Made by a program: the position numbers and the translations under genes
Source: Ruminococcus sp.
GTDB taxonomy: Bacteria; Bacillota; Clostridia; Oscillospirales; Ruminococcaceae
Assembly: GCA_022641595.1 (NCBI GenBank)
Contig: JALCDN010000015.1
Coordinates: 1 to 33,604, forward strand
Direction of reading: 5' to 3'
Length of the DNA: 33,604 nucleotides
The notes under the pieces: model-generated
Seen by the model: the letters and a program-made list of their open reading frames with translations, nothing else
What the model was told of the DNA's origin: nothing
Databases searched by the model: none
Part shown: positions 15,907 to 24,359 of the stretch, piece after piece
Numbering within the stretch: the stretch's first letter is position 1
Layout: each line of letters begins with the position of its first letter

Positions 15907-16036
15907 AAAATCTCCCAACTAAACAAAGTCATTTTTCATTTATGATTTATATTATACTACAGTTTTCATTATTTTTCACACCACAATTTGTTAATTTTAT
16001 GTGTATTTTATTTTTATTTTTATTCGTTAATTGGTG

Positions 16037-16065
16037 TTGACGTTTTTGAAATTTTATATTATAAT
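16037..16065 (+). promoter_or_regulatory. Promoter of the GGDEF gene, firing into element A
   Basis: TTGACG, 17-base spacer, TATAAT (16060-16065). The expected start, near 16072, coincides with the first bases of element A, so the whole element would be transcribed as the 5' leader. Confidence 0.75.
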
Positions 16066-16070
16066 TATTT

Positions 16071-16229
16071 TGAGTCACATCTAAAAACTCATTCGATTAA
16101 GAAAAAATCAGGTAGGTGCGGCGGCTGCAAGTAAGCCTTCCTAAAGCGTGCTGTTGCAATTTGAGAAAGGTGGACGCTGTAAATGCCGTTCATAGCTTCT
16201 TTTCTAAAAGAAGTTTTTAGAAATACTCA
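16071..16229 (+). mobile_element. MITE-like element A (about 159 bp) forming the GGDEF gene leader
   Basis: The ends TGAGTCACATCTAAAAACT and AGTTTTTAGAAATACTCA are inverted repeats. The interior aligns over nearly its full length with element B on the opposite strand. Shared blocks include GATTAAG, AAAAATCAG, TAGGTGC, GCTGCAAG and AAAGCGTGCTGT. A hairpin formed by GTGC..C.G / CTGT.GCA is kept in both copies with G-U or compensating changes. No clear target duplication remains. It carries no ORF; the track's start at 16183 falls inside it by chance. Confidence 0.7.
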
Positions 16230-16317
16230 TATTACATATTTTGAAAGGAACCGCTGTTTCAGAACATTATCATTGCTGCAACCTGCATTGACTGATAACT
16301 GTTCTCAGCTTAACATT

Positions 16318-18081
16318 ATGAATGACTACTCTTTTCCCGACGAAAGCTGCTACGTCATCGGTGAAGCAGTTATTGACAGCAGCCTGCATACTCAACGTGC
16401 CGATGAGGAATTTTTCAGCTACTTCGGAAACGATGTTATATACTCTATTCAACGTACTATTCATGACGATGATTTCCCTCGCCTTAAAGTTTTGCTCGAT
16501 AATATCGCTCCGTTTGAAATAAGAAAAATTGCTCTGCGAATGAAAGGCATAAACTCCGAGTTTCGCTGGATGTGCGTTTCAGTTTCTCTTTGTAATTCAA
16601 AAGAGCCAAACTACCGCCTGAGAATCACTGATATTCTCTCTCTTGAACAGCTCTTTTATTCTTGTCAGTATAAAATTTCCGAGTTTCATCAGATCCTTAG
16701 TATGATTGAGGAGCTTTCATTTGAATATTCATTTGAGACCGAACGTATAAAAATCTCAATGTTCGACTGTTTCCGAACCATAACGCTTACAGATGAGCCG
16801 CTTCCTCTCTGGCAGCAGAAAGCTGTCTCATCAGGCTGGATTCCGCCAAGATTCACCGAAACTTTTGACAAGCTCTGCTCCGACATAAAAAATGGTACTT
16901 ACAAATTTGAATATGAACTCGAATCTGCTCTGCTTACCGCAGGAAAATCACATGAACTCAACCTTTTTAAAGGAGTCACAAGATACGATGACCTTGAACA
17001 TAAAAAAGTTATCGGCATCATCTCTGTAATAAGTTCAAAATACAAGTCCAAAGAAACAAGCTCATCTGTTGACAACAGCTATGACTCATTATCAGGTCTG
17101 CTTTCAAAACGTGCCATAACCGAAAATGCAATGCGCATAATCGCCGCTGCACCACACTATAACGTTAATTTCGTTCTGCTCGACATTGATAACTTTACTC
17201 GTCTGAATGCTGATTATGGTCACCTTTTTGGTGACGAAGTCCTCTTTACTGTCGCAAATATTATTAAAAGTGCCATTGGCACCCGTGGCATCGCAGGCAG
17301 AATAAGCGGCGGCGGCTTTATGATCGTTATTGAGGAAACTGTTGACGAAACCGATTTACGCAGCATTCTCAGAGCTATTCGCACAAAAATAGACTGGGCT
17401 TTCTCAAACAGATTTGAAAATCTTATTCTTACCTGTTCAATGGGTATTTCAACTTACCCTGTCGACAGCAAGATTTACGACGAACTATTTATGCAAGCTG
17501 ACAAAGCTCTTTTTATTGCTCAGGAAAAAGGAAAAAACAGATATGTTATATATGACGTAAGCAAGCATGGTGCTGTTGAAATGGACACGCAGAACAAAAT
17601 TGCTTACCTGAACTACAAAAAATCAGTATCAAATCACATAAATTTCATCGGTACAATTACTGATCGTCTCGTTTCCGGAAATCTGCCTGAACTTTCACAA
17701 CTGCTCGATGAAATACGAATCCAGTTCGCTCTCGACAGTGCATACATATTCCACGGAGCTGCAATGAAACCTATTGTATCGTGCGGAAACTCTTCAGATA
17801 TTGATGCTATGTATATTTTCTCAGATTCATACAACGAGAAATTCAGCGGCGACGGCGTACTTGCCGTTGACAACATAAACGAACTCGAAGGACGTGCCGA
17901 CGAAGCTTTTACTGCATTTACATCGCAAAATATAATGGGTACGTTCCAATATCTGATTACCGACAAAAGCAAAATTATAGCACTTATTTCATTCAACTAC
18001 ATAAACCGTTTCAAAAAATGGTCCGAAACCGATGTAAATTATCTCACAATTCTCTGCCGTATTATTGCCGCCGTTCTTTAA
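16318..18081 (+). CDS. Sensor protein with PAS-like, degenerate GGDEF and GAF-like domains
   Basis: This 587-residue cytoplasmic protein begins with a PAS-like region (roughly residues 10-115), then a helical linker. A GGDEF-type fold follows at about 260-425 (VLLDIDNFTRLNADYGHLFG, CSMGISTYP, ADKALFIAQEKGKNRYVIYD), and a GAF-like domain ends the protein. The active-site loop reads ISGGGFMIV instead of GGDEF/GGEEF, so the catalytic acidic residues are missing, and no RxxD inhibitory site is seen. It is probably a ligand-binding or signalling protein, not an active diguanylate cyclase. The start is uncertain: ATG 16318 lacks a good ribosome binding site, and AAAGGA at 16245 is too far away. The leader is MITE-like element A. 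Confidence 0.85.
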   Translation: MNDYSFPDESCYVIGEAVIDSSLHTQRADEEFFSYFGNDVIYSIQRTIHDDDFPRLKVLLDNIAPFEIRKIALRMKGINSEFRWMCVSVSLCNSKEPNYRLRITDILSLEQLFYSCQYKISEFHQILSMIEELSFEYSFETERIKISMFDCFRTITLTDEPLPLWQQKAVSSGWIPPRFTETFDKLCSDIKNGTYKFEYELESALLTAGKSHELNLFKGVTRYDDLEHKKVIGIISVISSKYKSKETSSSVDNSYDSLSGLLSKRAITENAMRIIAAAPHYNVNFVLLDIDNFTRLNADYGHLFGDEVLFTVANIIKSAIGTRGIAGRISGGGFMIVIEETVDETDLRSILRAIRTKIDWAFSNRFENLILTCSMGISTYPVDSKIYDELFMQADKALFIAQEKGKNRYVIYDVSKHGAVEMDTQNKIAYLNYKKSVSNHINFIGTITDRLVSGNLPELSQLLDEIRIQFALDSAYIFHGAAMKPIVSCGNSSDIDAMYIFSDSYNEKFSGDGVLAVDNINELEGRADEAFTAFTSQNIMGTFQYLITDKSKIIALISFNYINRFKKWSETDVNYLTILCRIIAAVL

Positions 18082-18111
18082 AGATTTATAGCTTTTCCTT
18101 GTAAAAAAGTC

Positions 18112-18139
18112 GAGCCGATGTAATTAATTACATCGGCTC
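18112..18139. terminator. Bidirectional terminator between the GGDEF gene and the pectate lyase gene
   Basis: GAGCCGATGTAATT / AATTACATCGGCTC is a perfect 28-base palindrome. T-rich runs follow on both strands (CTTTATTTATTTT on plus, GACTTTTTTAC on minus), serving the two convergent genes. Confidence 0.9.
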
Positions 18140-18177
18140 ACTTTATTTATTTTAAGAGGGACTGTAGAACGCTTAAT

Positions 18178-21100
18178 TTAAGCAATCGGAAGTGTTGCTA
18201 CAAGACCAAGTACTTTCTGCTGAATTGTAACAGCGTCCTGTGCATTTATACCATTTCCGCTACCCTGAACATCAGAATTTGCCTTGCCCTGTGCTGAAAG
18301 TGGGAACTTTGTTGAATTTATAAGTGAACGTCTTACTGCAACAACGTCTGAAATATCAATCTTGCCATCGCAGTTTGCATCGCCATACAAACTTACTGAC
18401 TGCTGTGCTGATGTAGTTTTTGTTGTAGTTGTCATTGTAGTTGTTGAAGCTGTTGTAGCAGTTGTAACTACAGGAGGATTTGGTGAATCTGAATTGAGTC
18501 TGTAACCCATTGTTGCATATGAACCGTTTGAGAGGGTTGTATAGAATCCATTTGTATTAAGAGTTCCATCTGCATTTCTCCAGAGAGCGTCGAAATCAGA
18601 CTTCATCGGAGCAACAGAAGTGCTTATAAAGTCAGCATCTGTAAGTCCTGAGAACTTTGTACCAATCTTGGAACCGTTGTCAACCTTGGTATCAGCATCA
18701 ACCTTGTAATAGCCGCCATTGTAATACACACCGTTTGCATATGTTCCGACATACTTATCGTTGACTGCAACTGCAGAACCGCCATAGTAAGAGATAAGAT
18801 TATCAAAGTCGCAATTGTTGCAACGATATGCAGAATAGTTAGGCTTACCGTTCTTGCCGAAGTTGTTGTTTACAGCTGTACAGTTCTTTATTGAGCCCAG
18901 AAGCGGGTTGTTATTATCAGTGAAACCGCAGTGGAGGTTCTCAAATGAAAGACAGTTTTCAACAACGTGAGCTGTACCTACGCCTGCACCACCAAGCTTG
19001 AATCCGTTACCATCGCAGTCACCGTAGCCTTCACCAAATTCTGTGTAGCCGTTTCTGAAAGCGATACTGTTCTTGATGGTTACAACACCTGTAGGTCCTG
19101 TTTCGGTTTTTGCATAAAGATCCCAACCATCATCGGAGTTATTGTATGACATACAGCCATCAAATACATTGCCCTCACCACAGGTAAGCTTTGCAGCAAA
19201 ACCATCAGCATTTTCCATTGTAGCGTCATCGCAGTTATCCTTTGATGTACAGTTGTAGATGTAGTTGCCTGTAGGCCACTGAGCAATAGTGCTGTATGAA
19301 GTCTGATAACGTGAAATCTGAAGACCCGTATCCTGATTATCATTGAACACCATTCTTTCAATCTTGTTGTAATCGCCTGAAAGAAGCATTCCGTTATCGC
19401 CGGCCTTTGTGATTTCAAAGTTATAGAAGTGCCAATATGCACCGTCAAGAATAACGCCTCTGTTTGTAGGAGATGTTCCGAGTGAAGAGAAGTCCCATAC
19501 TACCTTTGCACCTGGATATGCGGAAATTGTTTTAAGTGCAGAAGCAGTACCGCTGTTGCTTTCCTCGATAACAAGTGTCTTGTCCATTTTGTATGTGCCG
19601 TTGAGAAGGTAAATCGTACCGCCTGCCTTGACAGCACTTACAGCGGAATAAACATCTGTAGGTGAATCAATTGAAGCACCTGAGCCGCCGCCGTTTGGTG
19701 AGCAGTAGATTACGTCAGAGCCTGTTACCGGCTTTGTAGGAGTTGTAGAACCTGAAGTTGTTACTGTTGTAATATGAGTTACAACAGGAGCTGTTGCAGC
19801 AGTTGTGGCAGTTGTAACCGCAGGAGTTGTAACGACCGGTGAATCGTCCTTTACAAAACCGCTTCCGATAGCGAGAATTGAAGTTTTATAACTTGTAAGA
19901 GCTGTTTTAAGAGCCTGATTTACAGCATAGCTTGCATCATCGACTGAGTTATCGAAAGTCCACTTGAAGTCGCCGCCGTCAACACGACCAGCATTTGCAG
20001 TAACCTTTGCAGGAACGTCCTGAGCGTTATCAGCAGTGTATTTGTACATTGTTGCAGAAGTATCAAAGTTGTTGTAAGTAGTGCCGCCGTTCTTTGTCTT
20101 GACTGTTGACGGAACTGATTCTGTTCTTGAAGAAGCCTCATATGCATCGAAATCAGCAGCATTTTGCTGATATGTTACAAAAGACTTCTGACCTGTCATA
20201 AAGTTTCCGAAAGACTTGATAATGCCGCCTGTTTCGCCTGAGAAAGTACCGCCTGTAGCGACATCCGAGCCTTGCTCTGAAGAAAGCATTGGATAGCCGC
20301 AGTTTCTGTAGTAGTTATTTTCAGCGAATGCTGAAGCGCCCATAGTAACACCGATACCGTACTTAGCGTTTCCGTCGAAGTAGTTGTTGTAAACATGAAC
20401 GGAACAGGTTCTGATTCTTGGGTGACGTGAATCCGAGTGATCATACCAGTTATGGTGATAAGTTATATAATTATCTGTCGATTCGCTCTTCATACCCTGA
20501 AGGTTACATTTTCCGTTATCCCAGAAGTGGTTGTAAGAGTGAGTAACATAAGTAGAAGTTTTTGTATCGAGAGCTCCGTCGCCCTTAGCCTGATCAGCAT
20601 CGCCGCCTGGATTGCCGTAGAAGAAATCACAGTTATGAACCCAGATGTGGTCATTAGCCTGTTGTAAACCGCAATCATCGCCTTCGCTGCTGTTTGTGTT
20701 CATAAAGCCTATATTTCTTACTTCAACGTCTGAGCTGTTTTTCATAACAATTCCGAAGCCGTTGAAAGTAGTATCATTGCCGATACCTTCGAGAGTAAGG
20801 CCTTCCTTGTTTGTGTCAACATAGAGGTCGCCGTTTGAATTTACGGCTGGCAGAGTAATATTGCCGATAAATCTTACACAAAGCGGACGGCTGTCCTTGC
20901 CTTTTTTGTAGCCGTTAAGAATACTCATAACGCCTGTGAATGTTTCCTCAGATTTGCCTGTATTTACTCCGAGTGAAACTGAGTCCTTGTTAGCGTCTGT
21001 AACATAAATAACTCTTGCATCGCTTTTAAGAGTACCGTCTTCGTTGTAAGCACCAGAGGAAGTGCCATTTACAAAGCCGAAGCCTGATCTATCGTGAGCT

Positions 21101-21495
21101 GTTGCAGTAACTGTAGCTGAAGCTGATTTTGAAGCATCTTCGTTTCCGTTGAAAACAGGAACGACCTTGAGGGTGTGGCTTCCTGCCTTGAGACCGACAG
21201 CATCGGCTCTGAAATAGCCTGCATACTGTCTGATAAGCATTGAATTGAGCTGAGTTCCGTCGCAATAAACGTTGTAGCCTGTTGCGTTATCAACCGGTGA
21301 CCACTGAACGTAAGCAGCCTCTGCACAGCCCTTCTGAGCTGTAAAAACGACGCTGCTGCTTGCGGCATATGAGTTTATAGAAGTATTTAAGTTTCCGAAA
21401 AAGCCGTTAGCCATTGCAGTACCTGCAAAAGCTGTAGCCATAACGGTAAGTGCAGTAACAGAAGCCATGCATTTTCTTAATTTTAAATTATACAT
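18178..21495 (-). CDS. Secreted two-enzyme pectate lyase (PL1 and PL9) with dockerin
   Basis: This 1105-residue cellulosomal enzyme cleaves polygalacturonate by beta-elimination. From the N-terminus: a signal peptide, a fibronectin type III-like domain (about 40-140), and a PL1 beta-helix lyase (about 140-530) with NDHIWVHNCDFF, the Asp-rich calcium region and HHNWYDHSDSRHPRIR. A Thr-rich linker follows, then a PL9-type beta-helix lyase (about 600-960; NNSDDGWDLYA, GNGFKLGG with the likely catalytic Lys) and a second Thr linker. A type I dockerin (about 1035-1105; GDANCDGKIDISDVVAVRR) ends it. The start at 21495 has GGAGG upstream. The dockerin implies docking onto a scaffoldin, not present in this window. 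Two pectinases on one chain should act at the same site. Confidence 0.94.
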   Translation of the reverse strand: MYNLKLRKCMASVTALTVMATAFAGTAMANGFFGNLNTSINSYAASSSVVFTAQKGCAEAAYVQWSPVDNATGYNVYCDGTQLNSMLIRQYAGYFRADAVGLKAGSHTLKVVPVFNGNEDASKSASATVTATAHDRSGFGFVNGTSSGAYNEDGTLKSDARVIYVTDANKDSVSLGVNTGKSEETFTGVMSILNGYKKGKDSRPLCVRFIGNITLPAVNSNGDLYVDTNKEGLTLEGIGNDTTFNGFGIVMKNSSDVEVRNIGFMNTNSSEGDDCGLQQANDHIWVHNCDFFYGNPGGDADQAKGDGALDTKTSTYVTHSYNHFWDNGKCNLQGMKSESTDNYITYHHNWYDHSDSRHPRIRTCSVHVYNNYFDGNAKYGIGVTMGASAFAENNYYRNCGYPMLSSEQGSDVATGGTFSGETGGIIKSFGNFMTGQKSFVTYQQNAADFDAYEASSRTESVPSTVKTKNGGTTYNNFDTSATMYKYTADNAQDVPAKVTANAGRVDGGDFKWTFDNSVDDASYAVNQALKTALTSYKTSILAIGSGFVKDDSPVVTTPAVTTATTAATAPVVTHITTVTTSGSTTPTKPVTGSDVIYCSPNGGGSGASIDSPTDVYSAVSAVKAGGTIYLLNGTYKMDKTLVIEESNSGTASALKTISAYPGAKVVWDFSSLGTSPTNRGVILDGAYWHFYNFEITKAGDNGMLLSGDYNKIERMVFNDNQDTGLQISRYQTSYSTIAQWPTGNYIYNCTSKDNCDDATMENADGFAAKLTCGEGNVFDGCMSYNNSDDGWDLYAKTETGPTGVVTIKNSIAFRNGYTEFGEGYGDCDGNGFKLGGAGVGTAHVVENCLSFENLHCGFTDNNNPLLGSIKNCTAVNNNFGKNGKPNYSAYRCNNCDFDNLISYYGGSAVAVNDKYVGTYANGVYYNGGYYKVDADTKVDNGSKIGTKFSGLTDADFISTSVAPMKSDFDALWRNADGTLNTNGFYTTLSNGSYATMGYRLNSDSPNPPVVTTATTASTTTMTTTTKTTSAQQSVSLYGDANCDGKIDISDVVAVRRSLINSTKFPLSAQGKANSDVQGSGNGINAQDAVTIQQKVLGLVATLPIA

Positions 21496-21544
21496 AGTCC
21501 CAACCTCCAAAATAAATTGTAATTTCATTTTTTCTTGTACCATA

Positions 21545-21573
21545 ATTATATCCTAATATTTTGAAACTTGCAA
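21545..21573 (-). promoter_or_regulatory. Promoter of the pectate lyase gene
   Basis: Minus-strand TTGCAA (21573-21568), 17-base spacer, TATAAT (21550-21545), about 50 bases before the start codon. The rest of the gap up to 21700 shows no clear operator. Confidence 0.65.
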
Positions 21574-21700
21574 TGATTAATAGTCTTTAAAAACTGATAT
21601 ATCTTGCTAAATCCGTAGAAAGAGTTTAAAAGTAGACAAATTTAGTTAGTGGTTTTTGTATGAAGTTACCATAACAGTTGATTCGTATTTGTTAAAAGAT

Positions 21701-21734
21701 ACAAAAAAACAGGAAGTGCAAATGCACTTCCTGT
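21701..21734 (-). terminator. Terminator of the rpmG-secE-nusG-rplK-rplA operon
   Basis: A perfect 12-bp stem (ACAGGAAGTGCA / TGCACTTCCTGT, 21709-21734) is followed on the minus strand by seven T's, 20 bases after the rplA stop. It separates the operon from the pectate lyase promoter. rplJ and rplL, the usual next genes, are absent here. Confidence 0.92.
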
Positions 21735-21753
21735 AACATATGTTAAAAGTTAA

Positions 21754-22449
21754 TCAGACACCATACTTAGCAGTAGCAACCGGGATTCCAGGGCCCATTG
21801 TTGAAGTAAGAGTGCATGACTTAAGGAATGAACCCTTTGCAGAAGCAGGCTTAGCCTTTACAACTGCGTCCATAAGGGTGTTGAAGTTCTCTTCAAGCTT
21901 AGCTGCACCAAAAGAAGCCTTGCCTATTGGGCAGTGAATGATGTTAGTTTTGTCAAGACGGTACTCAATCTTACCTGCCTTAGCTTCTGTTACAGCCTTA
22001 GCAACGTCAGGAGTTACAGTACCTGCCTTAGGGTTAGGCATAAGTCCACGAGGACCGAGAACCTTACCGAGACGACCTACCATACCCATCATATCAGGTG
22101 AAGCGACAACAACGTCGAAGTCCATCCAGTTTTCCTTCATAATCTTGTCAACGAGATCCTGACCGCCAACGTAATCAGCACCTGCAGCCTTAGCAGCATC
22201 GTACTTATTTTCCTTACAGAATACACAGACTCTTACAGTCTTACCTGTACCGTTAGGAAGTACTACAGCACCTCTTACCTGCTGGTCAGCGTGTCTTGAG
22301 TCAACGCCGAGACGGATATGAAGTTCAATTGTTTCGTCAAACTTAGCCTTTGCGTTCTTGCAAACCAGATCAAAAGCCTCAGCGGACTCATATAGCTTTG
22401 AAAAATCAACAGCTTTAGCGCTGTCAGCATATTTCTTGCCGTGTTTCAT
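21754..22449 (-). CDS. rplA: 50S ribosomal protein L1
   Basis: This 231-residue protein builds the mobile L1 stalk of the large subunit and commonly represses its own operon. The start [15 protein letters not shown], the RNA-binding region [20 protein letters not shown] and the C-terminal [11 protein letters not shown] are diagnostic. AGGAGG precedes the ATG. It is the last gene of the operon, just ahead of a strong terminator. The 138-base gap upstream contains a candidate L1-binding site (22469-22525). Confidence 0.98.
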   Translation of the reverse strand: MKHGKKYADSAKAVDFSKLYESAEAFDLVCKNAKAKFDETIELHIRLGVDSRHADQQVRGAVVLPNGTGKTVRVCVFCKENKYDAAKAAGADYVGGQDLVDKIMKENWMDFDVVVASPDMMGMVGRLGKVLGPRGLMPNPKAGTVTPDVAKAVTEAKAGKIEYRLDKTNIIHCPIGKASFGAAKLEENFNTLMDAVVKAKPASAKGSFLKSCTLTSTMGPGIPVATAKYGV

Positions 22450-22468
22450 AATATATCCTCCTATTTAA

Positions 22469-22525
22469 GTGGTAATACCAATAAGCTCAGACGCTTACCG
22501 ATTAGCGGAAATTTCCTCCCACCAT
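22469..22525 (-). promoter_or_regulatory. Candidate L1-binding mRNA site in front of rplA
   Basis: The minus strand reads ATGGTGGGAGG, then a hairpin (CGGTAAGC / GCTTATTG), then GGTATTACCAC just before the rplA ribosome binding site. GGTGGGAGG and TACCAC occur in the same order in the L1 stalk of 23S rRNA. I infer a translational autoregulation site. Confidence 0.55.
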
Positions 22526-22587
22526 TGAGAAGTCAGAAACAAGACCCGGTAAATACCGAATCTTATTCGTCATTCAATTGAAATTAA

Positions 22588-23013
22588 TTAGTCAACGACT
22601 ACAACGCCCATTGAGCGAGCAGTACCTGCGATCATGCTCATAGCTGTTTCGATTGAGCCTGCATTGAGGTCAGGCATTTTCTGCTCAGCGATTTTTCTGA
22701 TCTGTTCCTTAGTGATATTAGCGACCTTAGTCTTGTTAGGAACACCTGAAGCTGTATCAATACCGCAAGCCTTCTTGATAAGAACGGCAGCTGGCGGAGT
22801 TTTTGTTACAAAAGTGAATGAACGGTCTGCATAAACAGTTATAACAACAGGAATAATAAGACCGATATCGTTCTTAGTTCTCTCGTTGAATTCCTTAGTA
22901 AATGCCATAATATTAACACCGTGCTGACCAAGTGCAGGACCAACCGGTGGTGCAGGAGTAGCCTTTCCTGCTGCGATCTGAAGCTTAATGTAGCCTACTA
23001 CTTTCTGTGCCAT
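22588..23013 (-). CDS. rplK: 50S ribosomal protein L11
   Basis: This 141-residue protein binds the GTPase-associated centre of 23S r[23 protein letters not shown] and [19 protein letters not shown] are the family N-terminal hallmarks; [17 protein letters not shown] ends it. The start at 23013 gives exactly the usual length; the track adds six residues that overlap the GGAGG site. It lies between nusG and rplA. Its leader carries the second GTGGGAG...TACCAC motif. Confidence 0.98.
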   Translation of the reverse strand: MAQKVVGYIKLQIAAGKATPAPPVGPALGQHGVNIMAFTKEFNERTKNDIGLIIPVVITVYADRSFTFVTKTPPAAVLIKKACGIDTASGVPNKTKVANITKEQIRKIAEQKMPDLNAGSIETAMSMIAGTARSMGVVVVD

Positions 23014-23034
23014 TTGAATTCGCACCTCCATAAT

Positions 23035-23077
23035 GTGGTAAATGGCGAGATAATGTTGATTTTACCTCTCCCACTGA
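23035..23077 (-). promoter_or_regulatory. Candidate L1-binding mRNA site in front of rplK
   Basis: The minus strand contains AGTGGGAGAGG, an internal GAGA/TCTC and GGTAAA/TTTACC pairing, and TTTACCAC just before the rplK ribosome binding site. It shares GTGGGAG...TACCAC with the site before rplA. In E. coli L1 represses this operon from a site before rplK, so position and motif agree. Confidence 0.55.
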
Positions 23078-23106
23078 AGCTTCTTGTGAGCTTCTTTTGA
23101 CCTTAA

Positions 23107-23637
23107 CTAATCGTCCTGACGGGCAACCTGACTTAAAGGCAGGGTCGTCGGGGTTTCACGTCCGAACATAGAGACGAGAACGTCAACTGTATGTTCTTCT
23201 GTATTGATAGCCTGAACGATACCGACAAAACCGTCCATAGCCGTACCGATGATTTTGATTCTGTCGCCGACGCCGAAGTTTACTTCTATTGAAGGAGAAA
23301 CGTCGATGCCGAAGAGTGACTGAACTTCTTCTTCGGAAAGCGGTGTAGGTTCTGAAGCCGGGCCTACGAAGCCTGTGCAGCCTCGGGTATTTCTAACGAC
23401 GTACCATGAATCGTCAGTGCATATCATTTTCAGCAAAACGTAGCCGGGGTAAGTTTTGCGTTCTACCTCTTTAGTTTTGCCGTCGGTGATTTCCGTCACC
23501 GTTTCTGTAGGAACTCTAACTTCCTGGATAAGATCATGAAGCTTACGGTTTTCGACAACCTTTTCTATGTTTTGTGCTACCTTATTCTCATAGCCCGAGT
23601 AGGTGTGAATAACGTACCACTTAGCTGCTTCTGACAT
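23107..23637 (-). CDS. nusG: Transcription elongation/antitermination factor NusG
   Basis: This 176-residue factor binds RNA polymerase to aid elongation and couples it to the ribosome. AKWYVIHTYSGYENKVAQNI starts the NGN domain; RNTRGCTGFVGP and the C-terminal KOW domain (FGVGDRIKIIGTAMDGFVG, then VSMFGRETPTTL) follow. AGGAGG precedes the ATG. Standard length and standard place between secE and rplK. Confidence 0.98.
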   Translation of the reverse strand: MSEAAKWYVIHTYSGYENKVAQNIEKVVENRKLHDLIQEVRVPTETVTEITDGKTKEVERKTYPGYVLLKMICTDDSWYVVRNTRGCTGFVGPASEPTPLSEEEVQSLFGIDVSPSIEVNFGVGDRIKIIGTAMDGFVGIVQAINTEEHTVDVLVSMFGRETPTTLPLSQVARQDD

Positions 23638-23663
23638 TACAAATCCTCCTTAGACTTCCCGAA

Positions 23664-23906
23664 TCAGCGATTATAAAGTAAATTCATAAGTTTCAGAAAA
23701 CCAAAGTCGAGCAAACCTACGAATGTGCTTGAAAGTACAACTGTAGCGAGAACAACAGCGGTGTTATTCACGACAGTCTGCTTTGTCGGCCATACTACTT
23801 TTTTGATTTCGCTTCTCAAGTCCTTAAACCATTTGGCAAGCTTATTAGGCTTCTTAGGAGTGTTTTCGGACTTTTCTGAGGTCAATGTTTCCTTATCCTT
23901 AGCCAT
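23664..23906 (-). CDS. secE: Preprotein translocase subunit SecE
   Basis: This 80-residue single-span membrane protein belongs to the SecYEG channel. The conserved WFKDLRSEIKKVVWPTKQTV precedes one hydrophobic helix (VVLATVVLSSTFVGLLDFGF). The charged Lys-rich N-terminus is usual in Firmicutes. It lies between rpmG and nusG, the common bacterial order. Confidence 0.96.
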   Translation of the reverse strand: MAKDKETLTSEKSENTPKKPNKLAKWFKDLRSEIKKVVWPTKQTVVNNTAVVLATVVLSSTFVGLLDFGFLKLMNLLYNR

Positions 23907-23923
23907 AATTCAAAGACCTCCGA

Positions 23924-24073
23924 TTACTTGGTTTCTCTGTGAAGAGTGTGTTTCTTACAGAACTTGCAGTATTTATTCATTTCAAGTCTGTCAGGATCGT
24001 TCTTCTTGTTCTTCTTTGAAACGTAATTGCGCTGTTTGCACTCTGTACAAGCTAAAGTAACCTTTACTCTCAT
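23924..24073 (-). CDS. rpmG: 50S ribosomal protein L33
   Basis: A 49-residue zinc-binding ribosomal protein: [18 protein letters not shown], then [15 protein letters not shown], with two CxxC pairs (the zinc-containing form). The track's 94-residue ORF extends into the leader; AGGAGG and family length fix the ATG at 24073. First gene of the secE-nusG operon. Confidence 0.97.
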   Translation of the reverse strand: MRVKVTLACTECKQRNYVSKKNKKNDPDRLEMNKYCKFCKKHTLHRETK

Positions 24074-24175
24074 ATCGGCACCTCCTGAAAAAATACTTCT
24101 TCCGTTTTGGCGGAAGGTAGGTTGTTTGCCTCCCTCAGACGGGGCAAAAAAATAAACCCCTGACGAGGTAATCTC

Positions 24176-24204
24176 ATTATAACACATTTCTTCCTGATTG
24201 TCAA
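24176..24204 (-). promoter_or_regulatory. Strong promoter of the rpmG-secE-nusG-rplK-rplA operon
   Basis: Minus-strand TTGACA (24204-24199), 17-base spacer, TATAAT (24181-24176): full consensus, as expected for ribosomal genes. The leader is about 95 bases. Confidence 0.9.
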
Positions 24205-24293
24205 GCATTTTCCAAATTAAAATCGTATAGTACCGGGCATTGTACTGTCACAATTTGTTTTTCTTCTTTTTTCGATATTTTTCCTGTCGGCTA

Positions 24294-24322
24294 TTGACTT
24301 TTTTTCGGTATTGTAATAAAAT
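24294..24322 (+). promoter_or_regulatory. Promoter for the membrane-anchored protein at 24360
   Basis: TTGACT, 17-base spacer, TAAAAT, giving a short leader of about 30 bases with AGAGGT before the ATG. Confidence 0.75.
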
Positions 24323-24359
24323 GAATATACTAATGAAAAATTAAAGAGGTATTTCTTAT

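Noticed and set aside
16081-16200. Elements A and B as a c-di-GMP riboswitch (A precedes a GGDEF gene)
   Set aside because: The conserved aptamer blocks are absent, the ends are a shared sequence family, and element B has a target duplication.
16183-16317. N-terminal extension of the GGDEF protein as given in the ORF track
   Set aside because: It begins within element A, has no ribosome binding site and no domain content; ATG 16318 is preferred though still uncertain.
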